A stretch of 64,000 nt of DNA from Georgenia satyanarayanai (GCF_023715365.1 NZ_JAMBNZ010000006.1:1-64000), one strand, 5' to 3'; shown: positions 46,502-55,558, numbered from the stretch's first letter. Translations and numbers: made by a program. Notes: generated by a model from the letters alone, not told the origin.

Positions 46502-46698
46502 GTGCTCTCCCTCGTGACTGACAGCTACGTGTGGCTCATCGTCCCACCGCGGGCAGAGGAGCGCACCATTCCGGGGGCCGATATCTCGCCGTGCGGCGCG
46601 TCAGCGACCCCGTCCTGCCCCCACCCTCCCACGTCCGCGCGCTGACGGCACGGGGCCGCACCTGCGCGCACTGCGGGGGCCGTGAAAGGATCGGAGGC

Positions 46699-47220
46699 AT
46701 GGAAGCAACTGTGCACACGAACGTCGGGGACATTGTCATCGAGCTGTTCCCCAACCACGCCCCCAAGACCGTCGACAATTTCGTCTCCCTCGCCAAGGGC
46801 GAGCGGACCTGGACCCACCCCGGGACGGGCGAGGAGACGAACGAGCCGCTGTACAACGGCGTCGTCTTCCACCGCGTCATCCCCAACTTCATGATCCAGG
46901 GTGGCGACCCGCTGGGCACCGGCACCGGCGGCCCGGGCTACACCTTCGACGACGAGATCCACCCGGAGCTCGACTTCACCCAGCCCTACATCCTCGCCAT
47001 GGCGAACGCCGGCAAGATCGGTGGACGAGGCACCAACGGTTCCCAGTTCTTCATCACGACGGCGCCGACGACCTGGCTGCAGGGCAAGCACACCATCTTC
47101 GGGCGGGTGGCCGACGGCGCGAGCCGCGCGGTGGTCGACACGATCGGCACGACCCCCACCGGGCGCGGCGACCGTCCCGTCGAGGACGTCGTCATCTCCT
47201 CGATCACCGTCACCGACTGA
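46699..47220 (+). CDS. ppiA: Cyclophilin-type peptidyl-prolyl cis-trans isomerase
   Basis: 173 residues. Cyclophilin core from VHTNVGDIVIELFPNHAPKTVDNFV through the catalytic Arg in FHRVIPNFMIQGGD, MANAGKIGGRGTNGSQFFIT and WLQGKHTIFGRV. There is no signal peptide, so it acts in the cytoplasm. ATG 46699 follows GGATCGGAGG. It is the counterpart of Mycobacterium ppiA at the same position, 4 bases before the rhomboid gene. Confidence 0.96.
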   Translation: MEATVHTNVGDIVIELFPNHAPKTVDNFVSLAKGERTWTHPGTGEETNEPLYNGVVFHRVIPNFMIQGGDPLGTGTGGPGYTFDDEIHPELDFTQPYILAMANAGKIGGRGTNGSQFFITTAPTTWLQGKHTIFGRVADGASRAVVDTIGTTPTGRGDRPVEDVVISSITVTD

Positions 47221-47224
47221 TCGA

Positions 47225-48070
47225 ATGACCGCGAGTCCGTACGGGCAGGCCGGCACCGACGCGGCGCCGGCCTGCCCGCGGCACCCCGACCGGGTCTCCT
47301 ACGTCAGGTGTCAGCGCTGCAACCGTCCCGTCTGCCCGGAGTGCCAGCGGCCCGCCCCGGTAGGGGTGCAGTGCGTGGACTGCGTCGCACGTGCCCAGGC
47401 CGCGCTGCCCGCCCGGCGCACCGTCTTCGGTGGGCGCGTCCGCGAGGGGCGTCCCGTCGTGACGATCACGATCGTCGCGCTGTGTCTCCTCGCCTACGTT
47501 TTCCTGCGGGCGGCGGACGCGCGGGCCGCGCTCGTCTTCGTCCCCTTCGCCGGCGAGAGCGAGCCCTACCGGTTCCTCTCCGCAGCCTTCCTCCACGGGG
47601 GCTTCCTCCACCTGGCCGTCAACATGTACGCCCTGTGGATCGTCGGCTCCGTGCTCGAGCCGGCCCTGGGGCGCTGGCGCTTCGCCGCGCTCTACCTCGT
47701 CAGTGCGGTGGGTGGCTCGGTCGGGGTCCTGCTTTTCGCCTCCCCGTACGAGGTCGCGTGGATCACCCCGGTGGTCGGCGCCTCCGGCGCGGTCTTCGGG
47801 CTCTTCGGGGCCGTGGGGCTCGCAATGCGACGCCTGGGACGGGACACGACGCAGATCCTCGTCCTCATCGTCATCAACACCGTCATCGGTTTCACGATCC
47901 CCAACATCGCCTGGCAGGCACACCTCGGCGGCCTCGTCGTCGGTGCGGTGCTCGCCGCGGCGTACGTCTACGCACCGCGCAAGCGGCAGACGGCCACGAG
48001 CATCGTGGCGACGGTCCTCGTCGCCGCCGTCGTCGTCGTCCTGGCCACGGCGAAGTACGCGATCACCTGA
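47225..48070 (+). CDS. Rhomboid family intramembrane serine protease with N-terminal zinc finger
   Basis: 281 residues. A B-box-like metal site (CPRHPDRVSYVRCQRCNRPVCPECQRPAPVGVQCVDC, about 17-54) precedes six or seven membrane helices. Rhomboid hallmarks: FLHGGFLHLAVNMYALWIVG, the nucleophile serine in VVGASGAVFGLFGA and the histidine in AWQAHLGGLVVGAVLA. ATG 47225, close behind ppiA and probably co-transcribed. Substrates are unknown. Confidence 0.93.
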   Translation: MTASPYGQAGTDAAPACPRHPDRVSYVRCQRCNRPVCPECQRPAPVGVQCVDCVARAQAALPARRTVFGGRVREGRPVVTITIVALCLLAYVFLRAADARAALVFVPFAGESEPYRFLSAAFLHGGFLHLAVNMYALWIVGSVLEPALGRWRFAALYLVSAVGGSVGVLLFASPYEVAWITPVVGASGAVFGLFGAVGLAMRRLGRDTTQILVLIVINTVIGFTIPNIAWQAHLGGLVVGAVLAAAYVYAPRKRQTATSIVATVLVAAVVVVLATAKYAIT

Positions 48071-48085
48071 GTTACACGCCTGTAG

Positions 48086-48159
48086 TTCTCCACAGGGTTG
48101 TGCACACCTGTGGACTTACACTCGTGTATTTCTCCACAGGGCGCTCCACAGCTGTGGGC
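48086..48159. promoter_or_regulatory. DnaA-box-like repeats between rhomboid and crgA genes
   Basis: TTCTCCACA occurs at 48086-48094 and again at 48130-48138 (one mismatch each from TTATCCACA). TGTGGACTT lies at 48109-48117, with further CTCCACA and CTGTGG pieces up to 48159. The surrounding bases also repeat (TTCTCCACAGGG twice). The gap otherwise holds no gene. It is a candidate DnaA titration or regulatory site 13 kb from oriC. Confidence 0.5.
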
Positions 48160-48186
48160 AACCGTCCGGCCCCGGAGAACGCGGAA

Positions 48187-48212
48187 CGCCGGCTCCCCGA
48201 GGGGAACCGGCG
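48187..48212 (-). terminator. Hairpin behind crgA
   Basis: CGCCGG-C-TCCC pairs with GGGA-A-CCGGCG (one internal mismatch) around a 4-base loop, 18 bases beyond the crgA stop. Confidence 0.6.
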
Positions 48213-48229
48213 CACCGTGGCGGGTGGCG

Positions 48230-48478
48230 TCAGCGCCAGCGCAAGGTCATGAGGAACCCGACGAGCAGGACGACGAAGCCGATCCCGAGGTTGAGGTTCC
48301 CGATCCCCGGGATCGGGCCGGCGGCCTGCACGACGTAGGTGACCACCACCCACAGCATCCCCACGACCATGAGGACGACGGCGGTGGGCACCCACCAGCG
48401 GGGACTTTCCTTGACCTCGGCGGGCGCGGTCGGGGGCGTGTACGTCGCCTTCTTCTTGCGGCGCTTGGACTCCGGCAC
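48230..48478 (-). CDS. crgA: Cell division protein CrgA
   Basis: 82 residues: a basic N-terminus (MPESKRRKKKATYTPPT), two membrane helices (about 29-52 and 63-80) and the conserved PRWWVPTAVVLMVVGMLWVVVTYV, GNLNLGIGFVVLLVGF segments. CrgA is an actinobacterial divisome protein that recruits septal peptidoglycan synthases and interacts with FtsZ. Divergent from the DUF881 gene; position near pknB/pbpA/rodA is conserved. Confidence 0.95.
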   Translation of the reverse strand: MPESKRRKKKATYTPPTAPAEVKESPRWWVPTAVVLMVVGMLWVVVTYVVQAAGPIPGIGNLNLGIGFVVLLVGFLMTLRWR

Positions 48479-48623
48479 TGTCAGCTCTCCTTCGGGTGTT
48501 CCGCCCGGCTGGCGGTACCTCGGCTCTGTACGTGGCGTCGCTGCCCTTCCGAGGCGGCGGCACCTCCCTTAGCGTAGTGGTCGGGAACGGCTGTGGGGGC
48601 CAACGCGTTGAGGGGTGGTGAGG

Positions 48624-49349
48624 ATGTCCGAGCGAAGTTCCGCCGACCGCCGACGCGGGTCCGTCGCCGTCGGTGTCGTCGCCGCCCTCGCGGGGGTTCT
48701 CTTCGCGACCAGCGCGACCCTCTTCGAGGACGATGCCGACCGTTCCCCGACGAACCTCGTCGACCTCGCCCGCGTCGAGACGGCGCGGCTGGAGGACAAC
48801 GAGGCGGAGGTGTCCGCCCTGCGCGAGCAGCGTGACGCGCTCGTCGCCGCCCAGCAGCCGCTGCCCGAGCAAGACATCAGGAGCAGCGAGCTCACCGCCC
48901 TCGCTGCTGGACGCACGCCCGTGACGGGACCGGGCGTCGTCGTCGAGCTGTGGGACGCGCCCGCGCCGCCCGACCTCACCGCGAGCGGCCTGCACCCGGA
49001 CGACCTCGTCGTCCACCAGCAGGACCTCGAGGCGGTCATCAACGCCCTGTGGACCGGTGGTGCGGAGGCGATGATGATCCAGGACCAGCGCATCACCTCG
49101 ACGTCGTCGGTGCGCTGCGTCGGCAACGTCCTGCTCCTCCACGGCCGGCACTACTCCCCGCCCTACCGCATCTCCGCCATCGGTGACCCGGAGGCGCTGC
49201 GGGAGGCCGTGGAGACCTCGCCGGACGTGGCGGTCTACCTCCAGTACGTCGACGCCCTTGGGCTGGGCTGGTCCTTTGCGGAGGACGAGGAGATCGAGAT
49301 GCCGGCCTACACCGGCTCCCTGCGTCTGGACCACGCCCGGGTCGGGTGA
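48624..49349 (+). CDS. DUF881 family protein
   Basis: 241 residues. An N-terminal membrane anchor (about 12-32; GSVAVGVVAALAGVLFATSAT) is followed by a coiled-coil-like stretch (LARVETARLEDNEAEVSALREQRDALV), then the DUF881 domain (TGPGVVVELWDAP; DLEAVINALWTGGAEAMMIQDQRI; YRISAIGDPEALREAV). ATG 48624 has GGTGAGG before it and is preferred to GTG 48615. Equivalent to Mycobacterium Rv0012, located between crgA and trpG/pabA. Its 4-base overlap with the longer sortase frame suggests co-transcription. Function is unknown. Confidence 0.88.
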   Translation: MSERSSADRRRGSVAVGVVAALAGVLFATSATLFEDDADRSPTNLVDLARVETARLEDNEAEVSALREQRDALVAAQQPLPEQDIRSSELTALAAGRTPVTGPGVVVELWDAPAPPDLTASGLHPDDLVVHQQDLEAVINALWTGGAEAMMIQDQRITSTSSVRCVGNVLLLHGRHYSPPYRISAIGDPEALREAVETSPDVAVYLQYVDALGLGWSFAEDEEIEMPAYTGSLRLDHARVG

Positions 49350-49393
49350 ACTACGCTCGCCTCAGAACACGTCGACCGACAAAGGACCCCGTG

Positions 49394-50188
49394 ATGGCCA
49401 CGCTCGACCAGCTCGAGGACCTGCCCTGGCAGCAGGACGGCAACGAGCCTCCGCGCCGTACCCGGCGCCGACGCCAGAAGCGGGGGTTCTTCTCCACGCT
49501 CGTGGGCGTGGTCGGAGAGCTCATGATCACCGCGGGCTTGCTCCTAGGCCTGTTCGTCGTGTGGCAGCTGTGGTGGACCGACGTCGAGGCGCACAGCTAC
49601 CAGGCGGGGGTCCTCGAGGAGTGGGAGAAGCGGGACGACGTCGTCAAGGCGCCCGTCGAGGAGGGCGAGCGGCGCACCGACCCGCCGCCGATCCCTGCAG
49701 CCGTCGCCGAGGGCGAGCTGCTCGGGACGATGTACATCCCGCGCCTCGGTGACGACTACCGCGTCACGATCGCCCACGGCGTGGGCCTGGGGGACGTGCT
49801 CAACAAGGGCTACATCGGGCACTACCCCGACACCCAGCTGCCCGGCGAGACCGGCAACTTCGCGACGGCGGCGCACCGCCAGTCCTACGGCGCGCCGTAC
49901 CGGGAGATCGAGCAGATCGTCGTCGGGGACTCCGTCATCGTGGAGACCAACGACGCCTACCTCGTCTACGAGGTGACCGAGACCGAGATCGTCCACCCCT
50001 CCCAGGTTGAGGTCATCGCGCCCGTGCCGAACGAGCCGGGCGTCGCCCCGACCGAGCGGATGATCACGCTGACCACCTGCCACCCGCTGTTCTCGGCGGC
50101 CGAGCGGTGGATCACCTACGGCGAGTTCCAGTACTGGATCGACAAGAGCGACGGCAAGCCGGCCGAGCTTCTCGAGGAGGGACGCTGA
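49394..50188 (+). CDS. Class E sortase
   Basis: 264 residues. Basic N-terminus (RRTRRRRQKR), a membrane helix (about 38-60), then the sortase fold with catalytic His161 (ATAAHRQSYG), Cys229 (ITLTTCHP) and Arg238. Class E enzymes attach LAXTG-type proteins to the actinobacterial wall. ATG 49394 follows AAAGGACCCC; GTG 49346 would give a longer form overlapping the DUF881 stop. No sorting-signal substrate is encoded nearby. The next gene starts within the stop codon. Confidence 0.93.
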   Translation: MATLDQLEDLPWQQDGNEPPRRTRRRRQKRGFFSTLVGVVGELMITAGLLLGLFVVWQLWWTDVEAHSYQAGVLEEWEKRDDVVKAPVEEGERRTDPPPIPAAVAEGELLGTMYIPRLGDDYRVTIAHGVGLGDVLNKGYIGHYPDTQLPGETGNFATAAHRQSYGAPYREIEQIVVGDSVIVETNDAYLVYEVTETEIVHPSQVEVIAPVPNEPGVAPTERMITLTTCHPLFSAAERWITYGEFQYWIDKSDGKPAELLEEGR

Positions 50189-50352
50189 TGTACGGCGCAC
50201 TGTGGCGGGTCCTGCCGGGGCCCGTGTGGTTCCGGGCCATCCTCGCGCTGCTCCTCGCGGCAGCGGTCGTCTACGCCTGCTTCACGTGGCTCTTCCCGGA
50301 GATCGCCCCGTACATGCCCTTCAACGAGACGACGATCGAGGACGGCGCATGA
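50188..50352 (+). CDS. Small single-pass membrane protein
   Basis: 54 residues: MYGALWRVLPGPVWFRAILALLLAAAVVYACFTWLFPEIAPYMPFN, with one membrane helix (about 16-36) and an acidic end. ATG 50188 overlaps the sortase stop (TGATG), and its own stop overlaps pabA/trpG (ATGA), so it is translated in this operon. A similar small protein sits here in other actinobacteria. Function is unknown. Confidence 0.8.
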   Translation: MYGALWRVLPGPVWFRAILALLLAAAVVYACFTWLFPEIAPYMPFNETTIEDGA

Positions 50353-50969
50353 CCCGGCTCCTCGTCGTCGACAACTACGACAGCTTCGTGTGGACGATCG
50401 TCGGCTACCTCGAGCAGCTCGGGGCGAGCACCGTCGTCCAGCGCAACGACGCCGTGACCGCCGACCCGCGCGACTTCGACGGCGTCCTCGTCTCTCCCGG
50501 GCCGGGCACTCCCAAGGAGGCCGGCGCCAGCCTCGAGGTCATCGAGCGCTGCGCGGAGCACCGCGTGCCGATGCTCGGGGTGTGCCTGGGCCACCAGGCC
50601 CTCGGGGAGCTCTTCGGCGGGACGGTCACCCACGCCACCGAGCTCATGCACGGCAAGACCTCGCCGGTCGAGCATGACGGCTCCGGCGTCTTCGCCGGCC
50701 TGCCCACGCCGTTCACGGCCACCCGTTACCACTCCCTCGCCGTCGACGCCGCGACCGTGCCCGAGGACCTCGTCGTCACCGCGACGACGGCCGGTGGCGT
50801 CGTCATGGGCCTGCAGCACCGTGAGCTGCCGCTCCACGGCGTGCAGTTCCACCCCGAGTCGGTGCTCACCGAGCATGGCCACCGGCTGCTGGCGAACTGG
50901 CTGGCCGTCACCGGGGACGCCGAGGCGCCGGCCCGCAGCGAGGGCATGGCCCCGCTCGTCCGCGCCTAG
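50349..50969 (+). CDS. pabA: Aminodeoxychorismate/anthranilate synthase glutaminase subunit
   Basis: 206 residues. Class I glutamine amidotransferase: LLVVDNYDSFVWTIVGYL, the oxyanion loop VSPGPGTPKEAG, nucleophile Cys in GVCLGHQALGELFGG, and the His-Glu pair in GVQFHPESVLTEHG. It delivers ammonia to a chorismate-converting partner for folate or tryptophan synthesis; the partner is not in the window, so pabA and trpG cannot be told apart (the mycobacterial orthologue is annotated trpG). ATG 50349 overlaps the small membrane protein gene. Confidence 0.93.
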   Translation: MTRLLVVDNYDSFVWTIVGYLEQLGASTVVQRNDAVTADPRDFDGVLVSPGPGTPKEAGASLEVIERCAEHRVPMLGVCLGHQALGELFGGTVTHATELMHGKTSPVEHDGSGVFAGLPTPFTATRYHSLAVDAATVPEDLVVTATTAGGVVMGLQHRELPLHGVQFHPESVLTEHGHRLLANWLAVTGDAEAPARSEGMAPLVRA

Positions 50970-50998
50970 GGCGTCGCAGTCCGCCGCGCCTGCTCTGG

Positions 50999-51039
50999 TG
51001 TGGAGGACTGGACGTCTGGGGTTCACAGGTCCACACCGA
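50999..51039. repeat. Copy of the GGTGTGGA hairpin element
   Basis: GGTGTGGA and TCCACACC flank about 25 bases. The loop (with GACGTCTGGGG) resembles that of the 4489-4535 element (GACCTCTGAGG) position by position, though the stem is shorter. Both copies lie between a rightward and a leftward gene. Confidence 0.45.
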
Positions 51040-51081
51040 GGAACCAGGCTGCGGACCAGGCGCCCCGCCGGCTGGGGCAGG

Positions 51082-51114
51082 CGGCGGGCCGGCGTCGAGG
51101 ACGCCGGCCCGCCG
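51082..51114. terminator. Bidirectional hairpin terminator between pabA and pknB
   Basis: A 15-bp perfect stem (CGGCGGGCCGGCGTC and its complement) with loop GAG, followed by TTTCC on the + strand. Confidence 0.8.
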
Positions 51115-51144
51115 TTTCCGTGTTGTCGCGAGGAGGGCGGTGGC

Positions 51145-53028
51145 TTACGGGCCGTTGCCCTGGCCGCGGCCGAACTCGCTGTTGCCGGGGCCGTCCGCGG
51201 ACGTCGCCTCGTCGCTGGGCTCGTCGTCGGGCGGCGGCTCCTCGTCGCTCGGCGGCTCCTCGGTGGTGGGCTCGGGAGTCGTCGGCTCGGGCTCGGGCGG
51301 CGCGACGGCGACGACGAGCTCGATGGTGCTCAGGCGTGGCACCGGGCCGGTGCGGTTCTGGTCCAGGACGGTCCCGGGCTCGAAGTCGCCGGAGGGCTGC
51401 TCGGTCGGGGTGACGGAGAGGTTGAGCTCGCGTAGTGCCTCGGTGGCGGTCTGGACCGTCTGCCCGGTGAGGTCGGGGACCTCGACGTTGCCGGTGGCGA
51501 TGTGGAGGACCACCTCGGCGTCCGGCTCGATCGCGACGCCGGCCTCGGGCTCGGTCCGCGCGACGCGGTCCTTCTCGTAGTCCGGGCTGTCGATCGGGGC
51601 GTAGGTGATGCGGACCCGGATCCCCAGCTCCTGCTCGGAGAGCTGGTCCTGCGCCTGGCGCTGGCTGAGACCGGTGACGTCGGGCATCTCCACGGCCTCG
51701 GGTCCGGCGGAGAAGCGGACGGTGACCGTCTCACCCTCCTCGACCGTCTCGCCGACCTCGGGGTCGGAGCTGACGAAGAGCCCCGGCTCGATCTCGGCGG
51801 AGAACTCGGGGTCCCCGATGGCAAAGGTCAGGCCCTCCGCCTCCACGGCCTCGCGGGCCTCCGTCTGGTCCATCCCCTCGAGCGGGGGCACGGTGACCGT
51901 CGTCGACGGTGGCGGCTCCTCCTCCCGGTCGTTGGTCAGGAGGAGGTAGGTGACGCCCGCAGCAGCGAGGAGACCGAGGAGCACGAGCAGCCACACCCAC
52001 CACGGGGAGCGCTTGTTCTCCTCCTCGTCCTCCTCGGGCGCGACGGCGGTGCGCGCGCGGGTGGCCGGCATCGCCTGGGTGGCCTGGCCGGCACCCATGA
52101 CGGTGGTGGGCTGGCTCGCAGCGGCCGCAGCGGCCGCCCACGAGCTCGTGGCCGGGGCGCTCACCGCGCCGCCGCGGAGCGCGGCCTCGAGGTCGCTGCG
52201 CATCGCGTCGGCGTCGGGGTAGCGGTCCTCGCGGTCCTTGGCCAGCGCCTTGAGGACGATGCGGTCCAGCGCCTCGGGGATGTCGGAGGCCACCTCGCTC
52301 GGCGGCTTGGGGATCTCGCGCACGTGCTGGTAGGCCACCGCGACGGCGGAGTCGCCGCTGAACGGCGGCTGGCCGGTGAGCAGCTCGTACAGGAGGCAGC
52401 CGGTGGAGTAGATGTCCGAGCGGGCGTCCACGACCTCCCCGCGCGCCTGCTCCGGGGACAGGTACTGCGCCGTGCCGACGACGGCGTGGGTCTGGGTCAT
52501 CGTGGCGGCGGAGTCGGCCATCGCGCGGGCGATGCCGAAGTCCATGACCTTGACCTGACCGGTTGGCGTGAGCATGACGTTGCCGGGCTTGATGTCCCGG
52601 TGGACGATCCCCTCGCGGTGCGAGTACGCCAGCGCGGACAGCACCCCGATGACGATCTCGCTCGCCTCGTCGATCGGGACGGCCGAGCCGTCGGTGAGCA
52701 GCGAGCGGACGGTGTGGCCCTCGACGTACTCCATGACGATGTACGGCACGTGAGCACGTTCGCCCGCCGAGGTGACGACGTCGTCCTCGCCGGTGTCGTA
52801 GACGGAGACGATGGCGGGGTGGTTGAGGGAGCCCGCGGACTGCGCCTCGCGCCGGAAGCGCGCCTGGAAGGTGGGGTCCCGGGCGAGGTCGGAGCGGAGC
52901 ACCTTGATCGCGACCGTGCGTGAGAGCCGGTTGTCGTAGCCGAGGTAGACCTCGGCCATGCCGCCACGACCGATCAGCTCACGGATCTCGTAACGTCCGG
53001 CGAGCACCTTGGGCACTTCGTCCACCAC
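51145..53028 (-). CDS. pknB: Serine/threonine protein kinase PknB with PASTA repeats
   Basis: 627 residues. Kinase domain 12-285: Gly-loop IGRGGMAEVYLG, Lys42, HRDIKPGN with Asp145, DFG Asp163, and activation-loop Thr178 and Thr180 in TMTQTHAVVGTAQYLSPEQ, equivalent to the autophosphorylated pair of mycobacterial PknB. After a juxtamembrane linker and a membrane helix (343-365) come three extracellular PASTA repeats (about 378-445, 446-515, 516-585), which bind muropeptide or lipid II, and an acidic Pro/Glu tail. GTG 53028 shares one base with the pknA stop. Terminal gene of the fhaA-to-pknB operon. Confidence 0.97.
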   Translation of the reverse strand: MVDEVPKVLAGRYEIRELIGRGGMAEVYLGYDNRLSRTVAIKVLRSDLARDPTFQARFRREAQSAGSLNHPAIVSVYDTGEDDVVTSAGERAHVPYIVMEYVEGHTVRSLLTDGSAVPIDEASEIVIGVLSALAYSHREGIVHRDIKPGNVMLTPTGQVKVMDFGIARAMADSAATMTQTHAVVGTAQYLSPEQARGEVVDARSDIYSTGCLLYELLTGQPPFSGDSAVAVAYQHVREIPKPPSEVASDIPEALDRIVLKALAKDREDRYPDADAMRSDLEAALRGGAVSAPATSSWAAAAAAASQPTTVMGAGQATQAMPATRARTAVAPEEDEEENKRSPWWVWLLVLLGLLAAAGVTYLLLTNDREEEPPPSTTVTVPPLEGMDQTEAREAVEAEGLTFAIGDPEFSAEIEPGLFVSSDPEVGETVEEGETVTVRFSAGPEAVEMPDVTGLSQRQAQDQLSEQELGIRVRITYAPIDSPDYEKDRVARTEPEAGVAIEPDAEVVLHIATGNVEVPDLTGQTVQTATEALRELNLSVTPTEQPSGDFEPGTVLDQNRTGPVPRLSTIELVVAVAPPEPEPTTPEPTTEEPPSDEEPPPDDEPSDEATSADGPGNSEFGRGQGNGP

Positions 53029-54098
53029 TAGCGGTTCCTCACTGTCAGTTGATCGGTTCGAGACTCCGGGCTGCTGCCCGCCGGCTGGTCCCCGCCCAGG
53101 GCAAGGGTACCGAGGGTCAGCGCGAGCACCGCGGCGACGGCGAGACCCGCGCCCACGACGGTGAGCCAGAGCCGGTCAGCGGCCAGCTCCGCCCACGTGG
53201 GGCGGCGCCAGCGGCGTGGCGGGTGCGGGGGTACAGCGATGCCGGCGGGTGCGGCGAGGTCGGTGGCGGGCGAGGGCACGTCGTCGGCGACGAGCTCCCT
53301 CATCCGACGGGCGACGGCCGCCGCGGACGCCGGCCGCTCGGCCGGGTCCTTGGCGAGCATGGCGGTGACGAGCTCACGGACGGGCGGGGGCACGTCGTCG
53401 GGCAGCGGCGGCAGGGGGGTCCTCACGTGCGCCATCGCGATGTCGACCTGGTTGTTGCCCGTGAAGGGCCGCCGGCCGGCGAGGGCCTCGTAAGCGATGA
53501 CGCCCAGGGCGTAGACGTCGCCTGCCGGCCGGGCGGGACGGCCCATGGCGAGCTCGGGCGGCAGGTACTGGGCGGTGCCCATGACCATGCCGGCGGCCGT
53601 GAGGGCGGGTTGCCCGGCGCCGAGGGAGATGCCGAAGTCGGTGAGCTTGGCGGTGCCGTCGGCCACGACGAGGATGTTGGACGGCTTGACGTCCCGGTGG
53701 ACCACCCCGGCCTGGTGGGCGGCGTGCAGCCCCTCGGCGCACTGGGCAAGGACGGGCAGCAGCCACTGCGGGGACAGGGTCCGCTCCCGCTCGATCACCT
53801 CCGACAGCGGCTCGCCGGGCACGTACTCCATGACGAGGAAGCCGCCGCCGTCCTGCTCGCCGTAGTCGAGGAGCACGGCGACGTTGGGGTGGACGACCCC
53901 GCTCGCGTTGCGGGCCTCGGCACGCAGGCGGGCGAGGGAGGCGGCGTCCCCGAGGAGGTCCTCGCGCAGCACCTTGGCGGCGACGGTGCGGCCGAGCAGG
54001 AGGTCCCGGGCGCGCCACACCTCCCCCATGCCGCCGACGGCGATGCGCTCGGTGAGCTCGTAGCGCTCGCGGAGGAGGTGGCCGGGCCGGATCGCCAC
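53028..54098 (-). CDS. pknA: Serine/threonine protein kinase PknA
   Basis: 356 residues. Kinase domain with IAVGGMGEVWRARD, Lys42, HRDVKPSN (Asp136), DFG (Asp154) and GTAQYLPPELAMG; then a Pro-rich linker, a membrane helix (about 310-334) and a very short extracellular end without PASTA repeats. The activation loop has a single Thr (LTAAGMVMGT). GTG 54098 is 2 bases after pbpA; the longer frame overlaps pbpA. With PknB it phosphorylates division and wall proteins such as MurJ's pseudokinase in mycobacteria. Confidence 0.95.
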   Translation of the reverse strand: MAIRPGHLLRERYELTERIAVGGMGEVWRARDLLLGRTVAAKVLREDLLGDAASLARLRAEARNASGVVHPNVAVLLDYGEQDGGGFLVMEYVPGEPLSEVIERERTLSPQWLLPVLAQCAEGLHAAHQAGVVHRDVKPSNILVVADGTAKLTDFGISLGAGQPALTAAGMVMGTAQYLPPELAMGRPARPAGDVYALGVIAYEALAGRRPFTGNNQVDIAMAHVRTPLPPLPDDVPPPVRELVTAMLAKDPAERPASAAAVARRMRELVADDVPSPATDLAAPAGIAVPPHPPRRWRRPTWAELAADRLWLTVVGAGLAVAAVLALTLGTLALGGDQPAGSSPESRTDQLTVRNR

Positions 54099-54100
54099 GG

Positions 54101-55558
54101 TCAGTCCGCCAGGAGCGCGGCGAGGACCTCGCGCGCGATCGGCGCCGCGGTCGTGCCGCCGGAGGCGATGTCCCCCTCGATGCCACCGTTCTCGACGACG
54201 ACGGCGACCGCCACCTGCGGGTCGTCGGCCGGCGCAAAGGACGTGAACCACGCGTGGGGGGGCGCGTCGGTGCCGCTCTGCGCCGTGCCGGTCTTGCCGG
54301 CGACGGCGATGCCCGGCAGCTGTGCGGCGCTACCGGTGCCGCCCGCGACGACGCTCGTCATGAGCTCGGTCAGCACCTGCGCCGTCTCGGGGGAGACGGA
54401 CCGGCGCAGCACGGTGGGCTCGGTGGTGGCGACCACCTCGAGGTCGGCGTTGCGCTCGGTCGCCACGAGGTACGGCTGCAGCTGTTCCCCGCCGTTGGCG
54501 ATCGCCTGGGACACCATCGCCATCTGGAGCGGCGTCACGCGGACGCTCTGCTGCCCGATGGCGGACATCGCGGTCTGCGCGTCGTCCTGGTCCGCGGGGA
54601 AGGCGGACGGGGTGACCCGCAGCGGGATCCGCAGCTCCTGACCGAAGCCGAAGGCCTCGGCCTGCTCGGCGAGCCGCTCCGGTCCCAGGTCCATGCCCAG
54701 CTGGGCGAAGGTCGTGTTGCAGGATTGCTCCATCGTGTACCGCAGCGGGGCGGTGTCCTCGGCGGTGCAGGCGATCCCGCCGGGGTTGTTGATCACCTGG
54801 GTGGACTGCGGCAGCTGGAGCTGGGCGGGGGACGGGACCGGGCTGTCCGCCTCGAGTCCCAGCTCCTCGATCGCCGCGGCGGCGGTGATGACCTTGAAGG
54901 AGGAGCCCGGCGCGTAGAGGTCGCCGGCGATGGCGCGGTTGACGAGCGGGTCGGCCTCGTCGGCCAGCAGCGCGTCGTAGGCCGCCTGGGCGGCGGCAGC
55001 ATCGTGGGTGGCGAGCTCGTTGGGGTCGAAGCTCGGCTTGGAGACCGAGGCGAGGATCGCGCCGGTGCGCGTGTCGAGGGCGACGACGGAGCCGCGCTGG
55101 TCCCCCAGGGCGTCCCAGGCGGCCTGCTGGGCGGCGGGGTCGAGGGTGAGCTCGACGGAGCCGCCCTGCGGCTGACGGCCGGTGACGAGGTCCTGGAGGC
55201 GCTGGACGACGAGGGAGTCGGCGGTGCCGCCGAGGACGTCGTTGGCGGCCTGCTCCATGCCGGTCATCGAGCTGAGCGCGGCCGCGAAGTACCCCGTCGT
55301 GTGGGCGTAGAGGAGCGGCTCGGCGTAGGAGCGATGGTAGCCGTAGGCGGTGTCGACCGGTGTGGAGGAGGCGATGGCCTCCCCGGCGACGATGATCGGG
55401 CCGCGGTCCTGACCGAATTCGCGGTAGATCGTGCGGACGTTGCGGCCGTCGGCGTTGAGGGACGGCGCCTGGACGAACTGGACGGACGTCGCGGCCACCA
55501 TGAGCGCGAGGAACATGAGGGCGACGATGGTCATGAGCCGCCGGACGGGGGTGTTCAC
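54101..55558 (-). CDS. pbpA: Class B penicillin-binding protein PbpA (transpeptidase)
   Basis: 485 residues. Membrane anchor at 8-27, N-terminal dimerisation region, then the transpeptidase: Ser219-SFK222 in YAPGSSFKVI, SCN at 279-281 and KTGTA from 422. It cross-links peptidoglycan as the partner of the SEDS polymerase encoded just upstream; the two overlap (GTGA), suiting equimolar synthesis. GTG 55558 is chosen at that overlap. Confidence 0.96.
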   Translation of the reverse strand: MNTPVRRLMTIVALMFLALMVAATSVQFVQAPSLNADGRNVRTIYREFGQDRGPIIVAGEAIASSTPVDTAYGYHRSYAEPLLYAHTTGYFAAALSSMTGMEQAANDVLGGTADSLVVQRLQDLVTGRQPQGGSVELTLDPAAQQAAWDALGDQRGSVVALDTRTGAILASVSKPSFDPNELATHDAAAAQAAYDALLADEADPLVNRAIAGDLYAPGSSFKVITAAAAIEELGLEADSPVPSPAQLQLPQSTQVINNPGGIACTAEDTAPLRYTMEQSCNTTFAQLGMDLGPERLAEQAEAFGFGQELRIPLRVTPSAFPADQDDAQTAMSAIGQQSVRVTPLQMAMVSQAIANGGEQLQPYLVATERNADLEVVATTEPTVLRRSVSPETAQVLTELMTSVVAGGTGSAAQLPGIAVAGKTGTAQSGTDAPPHAWFTSFAPADDPQVAVAVVVENGGIEGDIASGGTTAAPIAREVLAALLAD

